NCBI GenBank assembly: GCA_022579005.1
Contig: MU401546.1
Coordinates: 78,181-142,180, forward strand
Reading direction: 5' to 3'
DNA: 64,000 nt
DNA from: Poronia punctata
Lineage: Eukaryota; Ascomycota; Sordariomycetes; Xylariales; Xylariaceae
Positions 1-12,595 of this stretch are shown in pieces (the stretch's first letter is position 1; each line of letters begins with the position of its first letter). The notes under the pieces are model-generated. The model searched no databases. It was not told the DNA's origin and worked only from the letters and a program-made list of their open reading frames with translations. Made by a program: the position numbers and the translations under genes.

Positions 1-336
1 CGCGTAATGATTTTACCTCCAGGTTTGGCGGCTAGATGCTCCATGTATGGCTGTAGGGCTGTATTTTCACGATACCGCGGCTAGCTCACGTGATAGATGA
101 TATTAGGTACTTCGTCAGATATGATGTAAAGATTGCGACCAGGTGAAGGTGACCCCTTGGCGAGCTCCGAGCCTTCGGAGCACCGCTGTCTATTATATAT
201 AGTCATGTCGTAAAATGTAGCACGCTGGGAGTTGGTTCCATGCCTATAGTCATACAAGACCGTAACGCCGTACAATGCGAGACTTCAAACCTCCGCCATA
301 ACCAAGCGGCATCATCTTCCGTAGCGAAAGAACCTT
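1..336. other. intergenic, no gene seen
   Basis: The left edge of the window lies downstream of the minus-strand SYS1 gene. Only short open frames without family resemblance are present. Confidence 0.6.
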
Positions 337-1063
337 TTAATCTTGCCTCGAGTCACGGTTTAGACCAACCATTTCATACTCTCCTGCACTGTCACTGCCT
401 CGTCCCCTCCCACGACCCCTGGAGAATCCCGACTGTTCATCGCCGCGCTCCCCGTTGGCATCTTCGCCGCCTGGTCCGTGGGCGTAATTATCGTCGTTGC
501 TCGCCTCACGCACGCCTCCTCCGCCGAACGTGATCGGCTTCAACTCTCGCCAGCGGCATCCGTATGTTCCACCTATGACTGTGATGGCGCCCGACATCAT
601 CATCGTGATCCACCACGCCATGTGTCTCGGTATAAACCCCGTGTAGAAGAAGACGACGAGAAGATGTATGAAGTGAAGGGTAAGGGAAAAATCGAGGACC
701 AGCTTCGATCGAGCTATCAAAGCGACTAATGAAACAACACTATGTGTAACCTATTAGCAAGGGCTCCATGTAGGTAGGGTACTCAATAACAAGTGCGAGC
801 AAGACAGAAACTTACATGGCACCGGCGCAACAAAGCCAGACAAACCCGATTAACCAGCCTTGCGTGTTATCGCCGCGTAGACTAGCCCAGCCGAAGATAA
901 AATCCAACTGGAAATCGACACCCATGACAAGCGAGGTGAAAAGCATCAGAACCAGAGCTACGGCATAGTATATGAATTGTAGAGCCGCAATCTGGCCGAG
1001 GATTCGCAAGGGTGGTAGTTCGGCGATCGCGCCAGGCCGCGGCGGCCTTCTTCGTCTAGGCAT
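337..1063 (-). CDS. SYS1: SYS1, Golgi integral membrane protein
   Basis: Two exons, 1063-816 and 739-337, with a 76-bp intron (donor GTAAGT, acceptor ATAG), give 216 residues. The join restores a continuous hydrophobic segment across the splice. The protein has four predicted membrane spans: around residues 25-45, around 70-95 crossing the intron, a span rich in H, L and V after LVLDFS, and a last one around WWITMMMSGAITVIGG. It ends in a charged Gly/Arg-rich cytosolic tail. This order and the motif GFIPRHMAWW match the Sys1 family, which in yeast and animals recruits the Arf-like GTPase Arl3/ARFRP1 to the trans-Golgi. Length is close to fungal orthologs apart from the extended tail. It is divergent from COA6, with about 720 bp between the start codons. 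Confidence 0.93.
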
Positions 1064-1783
1064 TTCGGAACTTCTTTTATCTTATGATATCGACTAAAGC
1101 GGCGTCGTCGTATACATGCCAAAAGTTTCAAACCGGAAATAGCCCGAGTTTGAGGCTTCTATTTTCTCATCGAGGTCGCTATAACGCAGTCATATCCGCT
1201 CGGTCCGCATAGATCGGTAGTCAGGATATGCACATTTGATATGTGCCCGATATAGGTAAAATATGGACGTATATTTCCCTATGCGCGAATATATGTTGGG
1301 GGGAAGAAGAGTATATGGAGTGTCTCGGGATAGATGATGACGGAGCGTTGGCTTGCAAGTAATAAGGTTCAGAATACAGGCGCAGAAAGGAGTCGCAAGT
1401 TTGGCAAGCAAGCGACTTCCTCTTTCCGCATGTCAGAATCAGAGGTCTGACAAGGGTTTGGGGGTCGCTAGCCCATAAAATGCTAGCGCATGTAGCTACC
1501 CCGTACTGTTGAGCCAACTCAATTTCAGCAGGGTTTATCAGCGCTGGCACGGCTGAGGTGCTGTGATGTAGCCGCCTACAGTGCAAGGTTGAATGCAAGT
1601 ACTGTCGAAATATGCTATGTAGAACTATTCCCGAACATCAATGAGGTTTTGTTGCTAAATAAAACTGTATAGCTTAAGCAAACATTGTCTCAACCCTCAA
1701 ACCGTCGATAACCCAGAGCATTCCGTCCTTTTGCTTTACCAAGAAAGTAATCTCCACATCAAAATACCCTGAATTTATACGCC
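1064..1783. promoter_or_regulatory. shared upstream region of SYS1 and COA6
   Basis: This 720-bp stretch separates two divergent start codons, so it must hold both promoters. No open frame in it resembles a protein family, and no specific binding site could be assigned with confidence. Confidence 0.5.
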
Positions 1784-2261
1784 ATGGGTTTGTTTGGCCT
1801 ATTCGGATCCGAAGAAGAGAAACGCAAAGAAGAAGTTCGCACAGGTGCACGAGCTCCAGACCGTACCGAAAGGAAGCACTGCTGGGAGGCACGCGACAAC
1901 TTTTACAGATGCCTAGATAAGCACGATGTTATCGACTCATTAACAGGCGATGGGAAGAAGACTGCCGAGAAAGAATGCGCCCAAGAAAACAAGGCGTTCA
2001 ACGAAAACTGCGCGAGCGCTTGGGTGAGCACCTCTCTTGCCCCGACACTCCCTTTCCAACGCGGACTCTCCCCCGCCCTAGATGGCCAGCTTGCTCACAA
2101 CTTTTCACTTGCCATAGGTGACGCACTTTAAGAGATACCGGGTTGCCGACATCCAGAAGAAGAAGATGCTCGAGAAATTGCAAAAGGAGGGTGCAAATAA
2201 AGTCGATATGCAACGCCCCGGCGAGATACCTACTAGTGCAGTTGGTTCAAACGCCCGGTAA
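1784..2261 (+). CDS. COA6: COA6, cytochrome c oxidase assembly factor 6
   Basis: Two exons (1784-2023 and 2118-2261) with a 94-bp intron give 127 residues. The first exon carries the two paired cysteines of the family: CX9C at C33/C43 and CX10C at C65/C76. This spacing, rather than two CX9C pairs, is characteristic of Coa6. The second exon supplies the Lys-rich helix starting THFKRYRVADIQKKK. Known role: a small protein of the mitochondrial intermembrane space that helps deliver copper to the CuA site of Cox2, acting with Sco proteins. The CHCH fold is expected to be oxidised by the Mia40 pathway, and no presequence is expected or seen. The start codon is the first in-frame ATG. Confidence 0.93.
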
Positions 2262-4842
2262 CAGACCAGGCGTCCTAGAGATGAAGGCCACGTTGGAAGA
2301 AATCGCGTCGATGTCTACGGACTGTTCGACCTTGTACTATATTGTACATATATGTTCATTAAACACATGGAAAGGAGTTCATAAGGATTGGGCTACGGGA
2401 CTTGTACGAATCGCTGCTCTTATGAGGTATCTTGGAGCCGGGGAGACTTTCGGCGGTAATACAAAACTAGGGGCATTTGCTGACCAGTGAACCCAGACTC
2501 TATACACGGAGTCCTTTTGTTTGCTTTGGCAACAGGATGAATGGAGGAGATCTGAACGTAACACGGAAGCACCCGCCATCCGCGAAGAGGTGAGGGCGGC
2601 TGCTCAGGCACGTACTGGGCTTCAGTGCTACTACCTACATATCATCGACATTAGGTATAACACCCGGGGAAGGCCAGTTGTAGGTACGCTTGCCAATCTT
2701 CCATTCCCTGATATGGAATTCTGCAGCTTCATCTTTACCATGGTTCCTCTGTAGGCTTTGGGCAACCTTGATAGGCAGGAAATACATGTAAGGGGAGCAT
2801 TCTTTGACCTTGTTGTAGATATTAACATGATAACCACATGCAAGTAAGCTCTGTGTAGGTTTCATTTCGCTATATTGAGGCTGTAAGTAGGAGCTCCTCC
2901 TGCCTACCTAACTATAAGACACCATGTTTTGTAGTTATTTTCTTCTTGTGTACATAGTCGTCTCCTTCTAAGCCGGTGCAGAGGCAGTAGGTGAGTAGGG
3001 GCATGGGCAATGCCACACTAACAATAATATAGTATTTTCATTTAACAAGCCCAAAAGTAAAGAAGATGCAGATCTGCCTGATAATGTCAAAGTTCTTGAA
3101 AGTTATCTACTGTTCCAAGTCTGAAGTTTTTACTTGTTCGCCCTTTTCAGAGACTTGCTCTCATTGTGAGTCTTCTCTCTGTATCCACAAGTATCATTCC
3201 CGGCATGCCCGGGCATTTAATGCGATACTATTGCAAACTCTCTACCCCGCAAACTTGTAGATCAATTACACAGCGTTAACTGGCCGTGCTTGATCATAAG
3301 ACCAAAGATTAGGGGACCAAAGAGAAAAGAAAAATTGACAGTTGAAACATTTTGAGACCTGTAAGAAATGACAGGGCCAAACAGGTGCCCACCATATTGA
3401 ATCATGCCCGCTTATTTACGGAAACGCTCTGTTGATGAAGGACCCGCTGGTTCGGGTACGCGGCACTAATGCAATTCAGGGGTCATGACAACAAGTCGCT
3501 GCAAGTTCAAGCTGAACAGTGGCTGCTATTTCGGATACGCGGCTTGGGCACAAAAGGAGATGTACAGCTCATCTGAGCACTTGCATGATCATCCAAGAGC
3601 CAAAATATGGAATTGCCCAAGCAGCAGAATGCTTAGACATTGTGGCTCAAGTGAATGAATGCATTTTACAGGATACACGTATAACATTAAACTACTTACC
3701 AGGAATAGCATTGCCGCAATCATTTATTACCTACTATTCACAACCACAAGATTATTAGTGCTGGATTTAGTTCTTCATCGAACTTGGTCAACGACCTTGG
3801 CAATTGCTAGGTATCAAGTCTTGCGTATCAGCGCTAGCAGCACGCCTTCCTACTTGAGTGTCTACTTCCATTTAGAAGAGAAATGAAGTCCACACTGCCA
3901 CAACTCTCCAGTAGGGATGAAGAATTTGAACACGAGGTAAGGTTACAACATTCTGAAACAGGTGAAAGAATAGACTGCCACAGTACAGCTCAAATTGCAG
4001 TTATCTTATGGAAGCAATAAGGAATGTTCTGTTGGTACATACTGCCTTTGAAGAGATGTCGTCAGGTTACACCTTCACATCATTCCAGCCCAGTGATATT
4101 CATTAACAGTACCTACATAAAGGTTAGAATTTAGCACGTAACACAGGACCTGCAGCAGCAAATATAGCGCTACATGTACGGAAACCAATTCCACTGCCCT
4201 GTGGAAATACCAAGGACTTACCTTCTCTAGTAGCTGACCCCGCCATAAGTTTCCTAGTCGGGTTAGATTCCTGGTGACCACCGCAAACACAGGAGGAGAT
4301 CTTGAGCCAAGTGGGTTATTAGTTCGTCCTCATCTCCATGATTATTGGTGCTGGTTTGGTTATGGCTTGTCGCTTATAACCTATTGCCTGTCGGCCATCA
4401 TCAGCCCGGGAGAGCCTAGCCGTGTCAAGTTCCACACAGCAACAGCTCGTCTCTCGATTTACCCATTCCTGTCAAGCCAACGTCTCCCCTATCTTTTTAG
4501 TTACTTCTCCCTTTACAACCTTAGCCCGACCAAGAGGTCGGTAGTAACAGCAACAGACTACCTACCTACCTAGCACTCTGGATATGACCATTTGTTGAAA
4601 GAACGCCGACAGTGATGAGACATTTGGCCGAACAAGATTTTTGCCTTCCTAAAACAATAGCGCGAATCCATTCTTTTTCCACCTGTAGTCTTTCCTACTG
4701 TTTCCAGTTGTCACCCTCGTTACCGCTCCCGGTGGTCAGCGTTGCTGCAGAGGTTTTGCCCAACCCCCTTTGCTACGGCGAGCCCGAGAGCGGATAACGA
4801 CGACAAACCGATCCTACGTCTCTGCCAGCACACCGCCCGACG
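2262..4842. other. intergenic between COA6 and PI4P 5-kinase
   Basis: About 2.6 kb with no supported gene. It should contain the COA6 3' end and a long upstream or leader region for the kinase. TACCTA-type motifs recur, for example near 4560-4570. Confidence 0.5.
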
Positions 4843-7769
4843 ATGCCATCCTTTGCAAATGACGAGAACTCTCCCTTGTACCATTCTCCTAGTGCAGGCT
4901 TCGTCCGCCTCGACCACCGAGACCCCGAAATATTCTCAGTCAAATTGGTGAATGGCCACGAGAAACCGATTGCGAAACCTTTACCCACCCCAGTTGAGCA
5001 CTGCAAGGATATCTCCGATGACAACGCATCTACGCTGTCGACCCAAAGCACGGAACCGCGATCACGGATGAATGGGGATATGCCTACAATCCCAAATGGC
5101 AGGGCACATCTCCCGAATGGCATGGGTTCGGGTGCAGAGGATCGAGAGACATACCAAAGTCCAGCCGCAAGAATACGGCCCGGGGCAGAACCGTCAATTG
5201 AGTCTCGCGGGTCGCTAACAAATAATACCACGGGAAGACCAAATGCACCGTCACGGCAGGGCACCTCGGAGTCATACTTCCGACAAGGTTCCTTGGATGC
5301 GCCCTCCATACAGCACTCGCTTGCAGAACCTAACCGACGATCGTTTGCTCATACAGAAGGGTCGCAGATGGAGCGTACCTATGCTGGGTCTATCAATCGG
5401 ACCTCGTCCGAAACACCCTATGCCGGCTACAACCAGACAAATGCCTCAGTTTCCTCACATCCAGCACCTTTTCGTGACAGGACACAAACATCCGAACCTC
5501 AGCGATTCTCTTCGCCGCCCAGTTTACCGCCGCCTCCCTCGTCTTCAGCTCCGACGCTGCAAACAACGTCTGCGAGCTTAAAGCAACGGCACACCCTTGA
5601 AGTTCCGAGATCTCAACCCGGTAGGGGTTCGAGGGATGGAAACGACACAGCGTACGCGAGTGGCCGTTTCTCTCCCTCGACACCCAATCCTTCTATGCGA
5701 AGAGGGTCTCTCAGCCTTGGTAGACGGAATACCCGCTCCTTGCACTCGGATGCGCACCGCGACGAGGTTGTACCTGACGAAGATGCCCTCCGGTGGGCAG
5801 AGGCTTATCGAGTGAAACGGGCGACAAAGAAGAAGAGGCGGGAGGAAGAAGACGACGATCGGGTTCTGGTGGGCACCAAGGTTGATGAGAACCACGCCAA
5901 CTGGACAACGGCCTACAACATGTTAACGGGCATCCGTGTCTCTGTCTCCCGTACTAACGCCAAGCTTGACCGGCCCCTGACCGACGAAGACTTCGAAGCT
6001 AAGCAAAAGTCGACGTTTGATATGTATGTCAGGTTCGACCTTGTATGCCTTTCATCACGCCTTGCTAACATTAGACAGCGCCGGGAATGAGTTGGTGCCT
6101 TCGGCAAAGTACGACTTCAAATTTAAGGATTATGCACCCTGGGTCTTCCGACATCTCCGAGCACTTTTCAGGCTGGATCCCGCCGATTACCTGATGTCGC
6201 TCACCGGAAAGTACATTCTCTCAGAGCTTGGGTCTCCGGGGAAGAGTGGTAGCTTCTTTTACTTCTCCCGGGATTACAAATACATCATCAAGACCATTCA
6301 TCATAGTGAGCATAAATTCCTTCGAAAGATCTTGAAGGATTACTACAACCACGTCATCGACAATCCGAATACGCTTCTATCGCAGTTCTATGGCCTTCAC
6401 CGTGTCAAAATGCCATACGGCAAGAAAATACATTTTGTCGTGATGAACAACCTATTCCCACCCCACCGAGATATTCATACCACGTTCGATCTCAAGGGCT
6501 CGACGGTGGGGAGAGACTACAAGGAAGAGGACCTGGAGACGAACCCGCGGGCTACTCTGAAGGACCTTAACTGGCTGCGGCGAAAGAGACATCTCGAGCT
6601 GGGTCTACAGAAACGGCAGTTGTTCCTCCAGCAGCTTCGCAGTGACGTGAAACTGATGCAGAAACTGAAGATCATGGACTACTCGCTCTTGATCGGCATC
6701 CATGATCTGAACAAGGGCAATGAGGAGAACCTACGAGATAAGACACTTCAGATATTCAACCCTGGGGGCACCGAGCAACAGGACGACGGGCCCGACCCCA
6801 ACCAGGTCCTCATGCGGACACCTTCTAAATTAGAGAGTGCGCGGAAGGCAAGGGAATTGCGCCAAATGGTCAAATCCGAGCGTCCTGTTCCGATCCGTCA
6901 AACGAGCGATAGGATGCCGGATGAGCTGGCAGAGGGTCACACTCGAGGTGGTCTCTTTTATACCGATGATGGTGGCTTGCGGGCAACACATCAAGATAAT
7001 TCGCCTGGTGAAGAGGTGTATTATCTCGGTGTCATCGATTGCTTGACGCACGTAAGTTCAGACTTTACGGGAGGGGTTAGTTGTGAAGTAAGGTCTATAC
7101 ACTAACAACTTCTAGTATGGCATGATAAAGAAGATTGAGCACTTCTGGAAGGGGTTATCAAGTGACCGTACCCAGATTTCGGCTCTGCCGCCGCAGGAAT
7201 ATGGTGATCGGTTTTTGGACTTCATGTCGGGGATTACGAGAAGTGCAGAGGAGGCCGCTCGAGAGGAGCTTGACAGAGCCGAGGCCGCGGCACTCACAGT
7301 CTCGTCAACTGAGAACACGCCGCCGGTGCCCACGTACTTGCCGCCGGCACCACCAGAAATGAGAAGCCCGACTTCGCCCGAGACTAACCCAACTTTGGAA
7401 AAGGCGATGAGGAAAGCAACGAAGAAGGAGAAAGACGTAGCGAAGGAAGAGCAGGTACCGGAGAGGAAGATGACGACTGGGGTGGTGCTGCCCCCGGGTA
7501 GAGGCAATTCGCACACCGTCTTACCCGTGGTAGAGGAATCTGCAGAGGCGGCGTCTCTGGGTAGTAGAAGCCGTGGTGAAAGCGCCGGCGAGCCTCGGCC
7601 TTTCACACCCTCACCAAGGGAGAGACAAGATGGGTTTACTGATTTAGGGCCGCACGGGATCGGGGGAATGGGGCCACCAACACCCCCGAAGACCAGTTAT
7701 AGCGAACCTTCCAAGGGCCGCATGAGCCGTGAGGATCTCGACAAAGCATTGCCGCCATTGCCACACTGA
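4843..7769 (+). CDS. MSS4: phosphatidylinositol 4-phosphate 5-kinase (Mss4/Its3-like)
   Basis: Three exons (4843-6023, 6079-7051, 7116-7769) separated by 55- and 64-bp introns give 935 residues. The first ~340 residues are Ser/Pro-rich and low complexity. The kinase core follows: [18 protein letters not shown], the [10 protein letters not shown] loop and catalytic lysine in YIIKTI (about residue 464), DLKGST (about 531), MDYSLL (about 593), IDCLTHYG spanning intron 2, and a PPQEY substrate-specificity region. A ~150-residue disordered tail follows. Known role: makes PI(4,5)P2 at the plasma membrane, controlling actin organisation and cell-wall integrity signalling. The start is the first ATG of the long open frame; introns further upstream in the leader cannot be excluded. 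Confidence 0.93.
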
Positions 7770-8547
7770 AGCTAGTCTGTGCATAGAGCGACTGGGGATT
7801 GGTTTCGGTGAAGGGTACGGACCTTGGAGTGTAAGGAGGAACGAAGACATGTCGCCCCTTTATAATGCGCGCAGAAGTAAGGCGGATGGGTGGTAATAGT
7901 TGTGGACCGCAAGAGCATCTTGGTTTGAACTCGCGTCTTGAGTTCGGACTGTGATGGACAGAATTGTGGGAAACACGACAGTAAGATGATGGGAGAAGCA
8001 GAAGGGTGAGCGGGGACTGCTTCTTATTGCATACACCTCAAGAACTACACATGGGCCTCCAGGTTTGGACTAGGCCTCTGAAGCCATACTCCGCCATGGA
8101 GTTATCCTCTTTTCCCTTTTATCTCCTTTGTTGCCTGTTTTCGTCTTTGTAGCATGTTCATCGACTAAAGATATGATACCACTACCATTGCATAGTAGAT
8201 ACGAATTGAACCAATGGTCATCTTTCCTAAATAATATGAAAATTACTGCGTTTTACTCTCCTTTAGATTTGTGTGTCCAATGATTGACCTCCTGTTTTGC
8301 GAATAAGCAGATATCAATACCAACAGGTTGCTCGCAGTCGAATCCTAGACTAGCTGAACTAGTTCCATCGGGGAATAGATGACTGGCGGAAGATTTGGAG
8401 GGAGTAGATGCGGACTATACGAGGCTGCAGCTATAGGGGGACTTTTTCCGGTCCAAATTCTTACTTGATATTATTCTACTCTCCATTCCCCGAATATTAT
8501 ATCCCGGGGCACCTCCTACCGTTTACAAACTAAAACGCGCGTTAACT

Positions 8548-8602
8548 CCGATCAATCGGTGACTCGGCCCCCCGGTTTGCGTTGGGCTTCGGATGCCCAA
8601 CG
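8548..8602. other. two adjacent perfect hairpins
   Basis: CCGAT/ATCGG with a 2-base loop at 8548-8559 is followed 20 bases later by an 8-bp perfect stem (8580-8587 with 8595-8602) around a 7-base loop. There is no adjoining gene; function unknown. Confidence 0.4.
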
Positions 8603-9371
8603 GCGGTGCATTTGTAAATGGTCTGCAACTTTCATTGGCCCTGTTACATACTACCTACGTGGGGGGGGTTGACGTTTTCCCCTAGTTCCAGACCATTGCG
8701 AAAATGCTTTCGAGCTGAAGAATGCAGGAAGCTGGAAATACGCATCAAGCTTCGAGGTGTGTGTACGAATGTGGTTAAGCGGTAAAAGTAAAAAGACGTT
8801 TTGAAGCTAGAGGTGTGTGCATTTCCAAGGTTGATAAATGGAGTTCTCGAGTGGGCAGGGTTGCCTCCTTACCTACCGACCTTGGTGTCTTCTATGATGA
8901 ATGGGGGTCGGTGGAGGTGGAGGTTTGCGAATCGGTGATGATGATGGACTAGAGGCAGACTTTGTTATTCATAAGGAGGAAGGGGGGCTTTGTTCTATGT
9001 TGTGGAAGAGTTTGACGAGTGACAGGACAAACTAGATATATAAATACCTACTTACGATTCCACAACCTCCTAACCCCAGATAGCAAAGCTGTACGGTAAT
9101 ATTCGACCACTGTCACACTACGACCAACTCCCCTTCCCCCTCCCCTTCCCCTTTAGTCATGGATAGCAAACAATCTATTCGTGTCCTCCAAGACACCTCC
9201 ATCGCCGCCGCCACTGCATATGCTACCTAATCGTCGGTGCAACGTGTATTTCCAAGGCGTCAAGGGAGGCATACGCAAATAATGGCGGATGGCACAAGAC
9301 GCCTGGACCCTCGTTCTGAGCAAAGAGTGGAACGCCTCTTGTCGCCATTAGTTCAAGTATATTATCTCCTC

Positions 9372-9375
9372 CTTC

Positions 9376-9410
<35 letters not shown>

Positions 9411-9474
9411 TTCTTCTTTTCTTCTTTTCTTCTTTTCTTCTTTTCTTCTTTTCTTCTTTTCTTCTTTTCTTTTA
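9372..9474. repeat. TTTC then TTTTCTTC microsatellite
   Basis: About 100 bases of pure pyrimidine on the plus strand: first tetranucleotide TTTC units, then TTTTCTTC units. Open frames running through it are low-complexity artefacts. Confidence 0.95.
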
Positions 9475-9682
9475 CTAATACTTCCCTAGGTATCCAGGTG
9501 CTCGTATAGGTAGTCCCTAAACTCGGAAAACTATCTCCAGGAACAAGCCTATATAAGCAGAATCTGCCAGGAAGGATATATTTACCTCAAATTAGGTCGA
9601 GGTTGACGGAATAACCCAGTTGTCGGGACTCGGCCGTGTATTACCAAATAAAGGAGGGGTCAAGATTATTAGAATTTTTTTT

Positions 9683-9708
9683 ATTAGGGTATTTAAAAAT
9701 ACCTAATA
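9683..9708. repeat. AT-rich imperfect palindrome
   Basis: An ATTAGGGTATTT arm faces AAAATACCTAAT, pairing with one unmatched base, inside an AT-rich stretch at 9660-9740. It could be a decayed terminal-repeat element, but no flanking target duplication was found. Confidence 0.35.
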
Positions 9709-11820
9709 TTCCCCTTATAGATTTATTATATCTTTTTACTTTGATCGTGTTCTCTTGTTTTCGTTGGGACGTAGAGGAAATTATCCTTACACATGTGTAG
9801 CCGCGTCTGCAGCTTTAAACGACAACCCCATCACTATTAGGTACGTCTTGGACATAAACCCGGGCAGTATCGTCCTGCAGGGAAACCGCTGTCTGAAGGA
9901 AGGCAGTACAAGGGGCCGAGCCAGGGGCTACGGACATGGAAGGGAGATCCCATCATGTCCATGATGGCGGCGGTCTCTTTTCCACCTCACGGTGATGCTT
10001 GAAGTTGGGATTAGCCCCCGGATTTGGCTGTTGTGACCTAGGTAACTCCCTACAATATGATGCAGCGGCGGTCAGTTTGCTGCGCTACGCTAGGTATATC
10101 CTGTTTTACCTCCGTGAATCCTTGCCTTAACCTTGGTATGTATTTGAAGAGCCTGGTCTGAGATTGCAATATCACATCACAATTGTTCTTTGGACTTTGT
10201 TTGTATTAGTTGAAAAAGAAGAGGGTTAAGATTATAGGGAGACGCGAGAATTTCACAAATCGATATTTGTTTACTTGCGTTGATGTTGTGTTACAAACTT
10301 GGAAAGGTGGTCCTTTAGACAGAAAGAAAAATGTATAAAAAATTAGGAAGTCAATGCATGCATATATAAGTGTAGCTTAGAGCTTTGCATTTGTACGTGT
10401 AGGTTACAACGTTAGCGCAAGCTCTTTTGTTAGTAAGTAAATCGGTCAGCTTAATACATCAAGTAAAGTTGATTTAAAGATGTTGAATACTTATACAATG
10501 ACGTGGTATTTGCCTCTAAGCACCAGTATTCTCATATCATGACTGTACTCGTAGGTAATTTCCTTTAAGTTGAGCGCCGGGAGTCCAATCTCGTTTGTCT
10601 ATCTCAAGTCGTGCCTAGAATAGATACTTAGATCGGATTACCTGATATCACAAGCCACAGTTGGCACTCCCCGCAATTACTTACATACGTTTATATGCAG
10701 CTCTCATTGGCTTCAGATCTTGTAGCGATGTTACCAAAGGTTAGATACTGTGCATATTTCAAGCTTGGAAAGAAATAGGTTGCGTCTACAAGTAACTTAT
10801 ACACTACGTCTAATTCAGTCACCAATCTCATTTATTCACAGCATTGGATATATTGTGCATTAGAGGCGTGATCACCTTCCCAGAAAGGTTGTATCTGCTA
10901 GTCTGTCCGGAGTTGCAACTACAAATGTTACATGGGTACAACATTAGCCATTACGTGGAAGACGGGCAATACGTTTGCAGACATTACCTGTATGAGAGTC
11001 TAGGGGCCAAAGTTTTTTTTTCAATACGGTCATCCAATAGACAGGAATGCCAACAGAATGCCTCTGAAGCTTTCCCCGAGAAGCTAATCGGAACAAATAC
11101 GGCCCTGGTACTCTACACTGTACAGTAAAAAGAAGATGTTTCTTTGGCATGTCATAACCAGATGCGGTTATTTCAAGATCAAGACTGACAGGGTCATGTT
11201 TGCTTCCTTATGATGGTATGTGAGTCAATAGGCATATACAGCAGTAATCTACTATCTAGTTTAGGATAACTCTGCAATAATCAACGTTAACAGCATTGGC
11301 TAGATAGATAAGAGACTATTCACAATACTGTATTTCGGATACAATCTTCTGACCCTATTTTGAACAGGGCACGTGACTGTAGTTGACACTTAGAAGGCAT
11401 ACCAGACATTAGAGCAACCAACACGTGAATGCCTGTGACCGGTCTATGGACAAAGAAGAGCAGCGGGATATTTATTAGGTTGCGCGCAGTAACATTCCAA
11501 ACGTTAGGTCACCAAAGGGATTTGGATACCAATTAGGTTTCTGTTAACCGCCTGCACATAGTTGTAGAGTCTTTTAAGCGCAAGGGTTCTTGAAGGAATC
11601 CAACTTCTTATATGTCTTTGGAACAACTCTTGTAGAACAAGTAAAGAATACAAAGTAATAGGACGGACAAGGATGACGTGAACCTGTTGCTTTAAACCGG
11701 CCCGGAGAGCAAACGCCGGCCTGGTTTACCCCACTAAGTGCTATTAAAACTGTCCGCAGCTGTATATATATGTGGAATGCTTCACCATACACTGTAGACC
11801 AATGGAGCCACAGCTGTTGA

Positions 11821-11850
11821 CAGACCGCTTCAGACCGCTTCAGACCGCTT
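11821..11850. repeat. exact 10-bp tandem triplication
   Basis: Unit CAGACCGCTT occurs three times in a row without mismatch. Confidence 0.95.
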
Positions 11851-12595
11851 CGCATCCTGGTCGTAATTCAACAAGTCAGAGCACCTACAAGTATGTAATG
11901 AGATATTATTGTAAGTGGGTAGTGCCGCAGTGCGTGAATGTTTTTATGCGTGCCAAAAGGCGTAAACTTATCTTAGCAATGGACAAATGTTTTCCCACTC
12001 TATCATTTTTGCCGTCAAGGTTCAAGGTCTTACCTAGCTAGATAAGTAGCATATTGCTGTAGATAGGTGGTTGATTGACAACAAGTGTGTTCCTATTTGC
12101 CCCGGCGCATCCCCGGAGTTGAAGACTACAGCGGACAGGCCTCTGCAGATGCTGGTTCAGTGAGTTCTAGTGGGGAGTAGTGCATTGCCTTACTGGTACT
12201 TATAGGGGAGGATGCTCTAAAACCTACAAAACCCGGTGGGGTTTCCAAGTTCTTGCATTGCACTTCCGTTGCAAGCTCGGCCAGAAATTCGGTCATTAGC
12301 ACCTTGTCCCCTATTGTGTCTGGAGGACCCAAGGTATCCACTCCAAACCTCACTTCGACTTCATACTCAATCTACGCGCTCTGGACTCGACTTCAGACCA
12401 TCAAAAAACCACCCATTCTTATCAATCTTCCTTTCAAACTCGGGTTTCCATCTATTTCGATGTGGCTCATTTCACCGATATCATATTAGGCGCGCTTCAC
12501 GCCCTGCTGCCCACCCTACGCGACACCCCGTCCATTTCGCATGGCGACCGGCGCCTGTCGGCCGCCTCGACACTCCGCCAGCCACACCGGCCATC

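Larger units (their letters stand above)
7770..12595. other. 4.8-kb intergenic region before SPT7
   Basis: No supported protein gene. It contains two adjacent hairpins (8548-8602), a 23-codon open frame with a pyrimidine-rich leader (9159-9230), a long TTTC/TTTTC tract (9372-9474), an AT-rich imperfect palindrome (9683-9708) and an exact 10-bp triplication (11821-11850). The last few hundred bases are the likely SPT7 leader; an in-frame open stretch begins at 12236, but its amino acids look like untranslated sequence. Confidence 0.5.

Noticed and set aside
9683..9708. MITE or solo LTR
   Set aside because: A single imperfect palindrome without target-site duplication or second copy in the window; kept only as a repeat.
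12236..12595. Upstream in-frame extension of SPT7 by 120 codons
   Set aside because: Residues are unlike any Spt7 N-terminus and the stretch is rich in Ser/Arg/Pro as expected for leader sequence; the ATG at 12596 is better.
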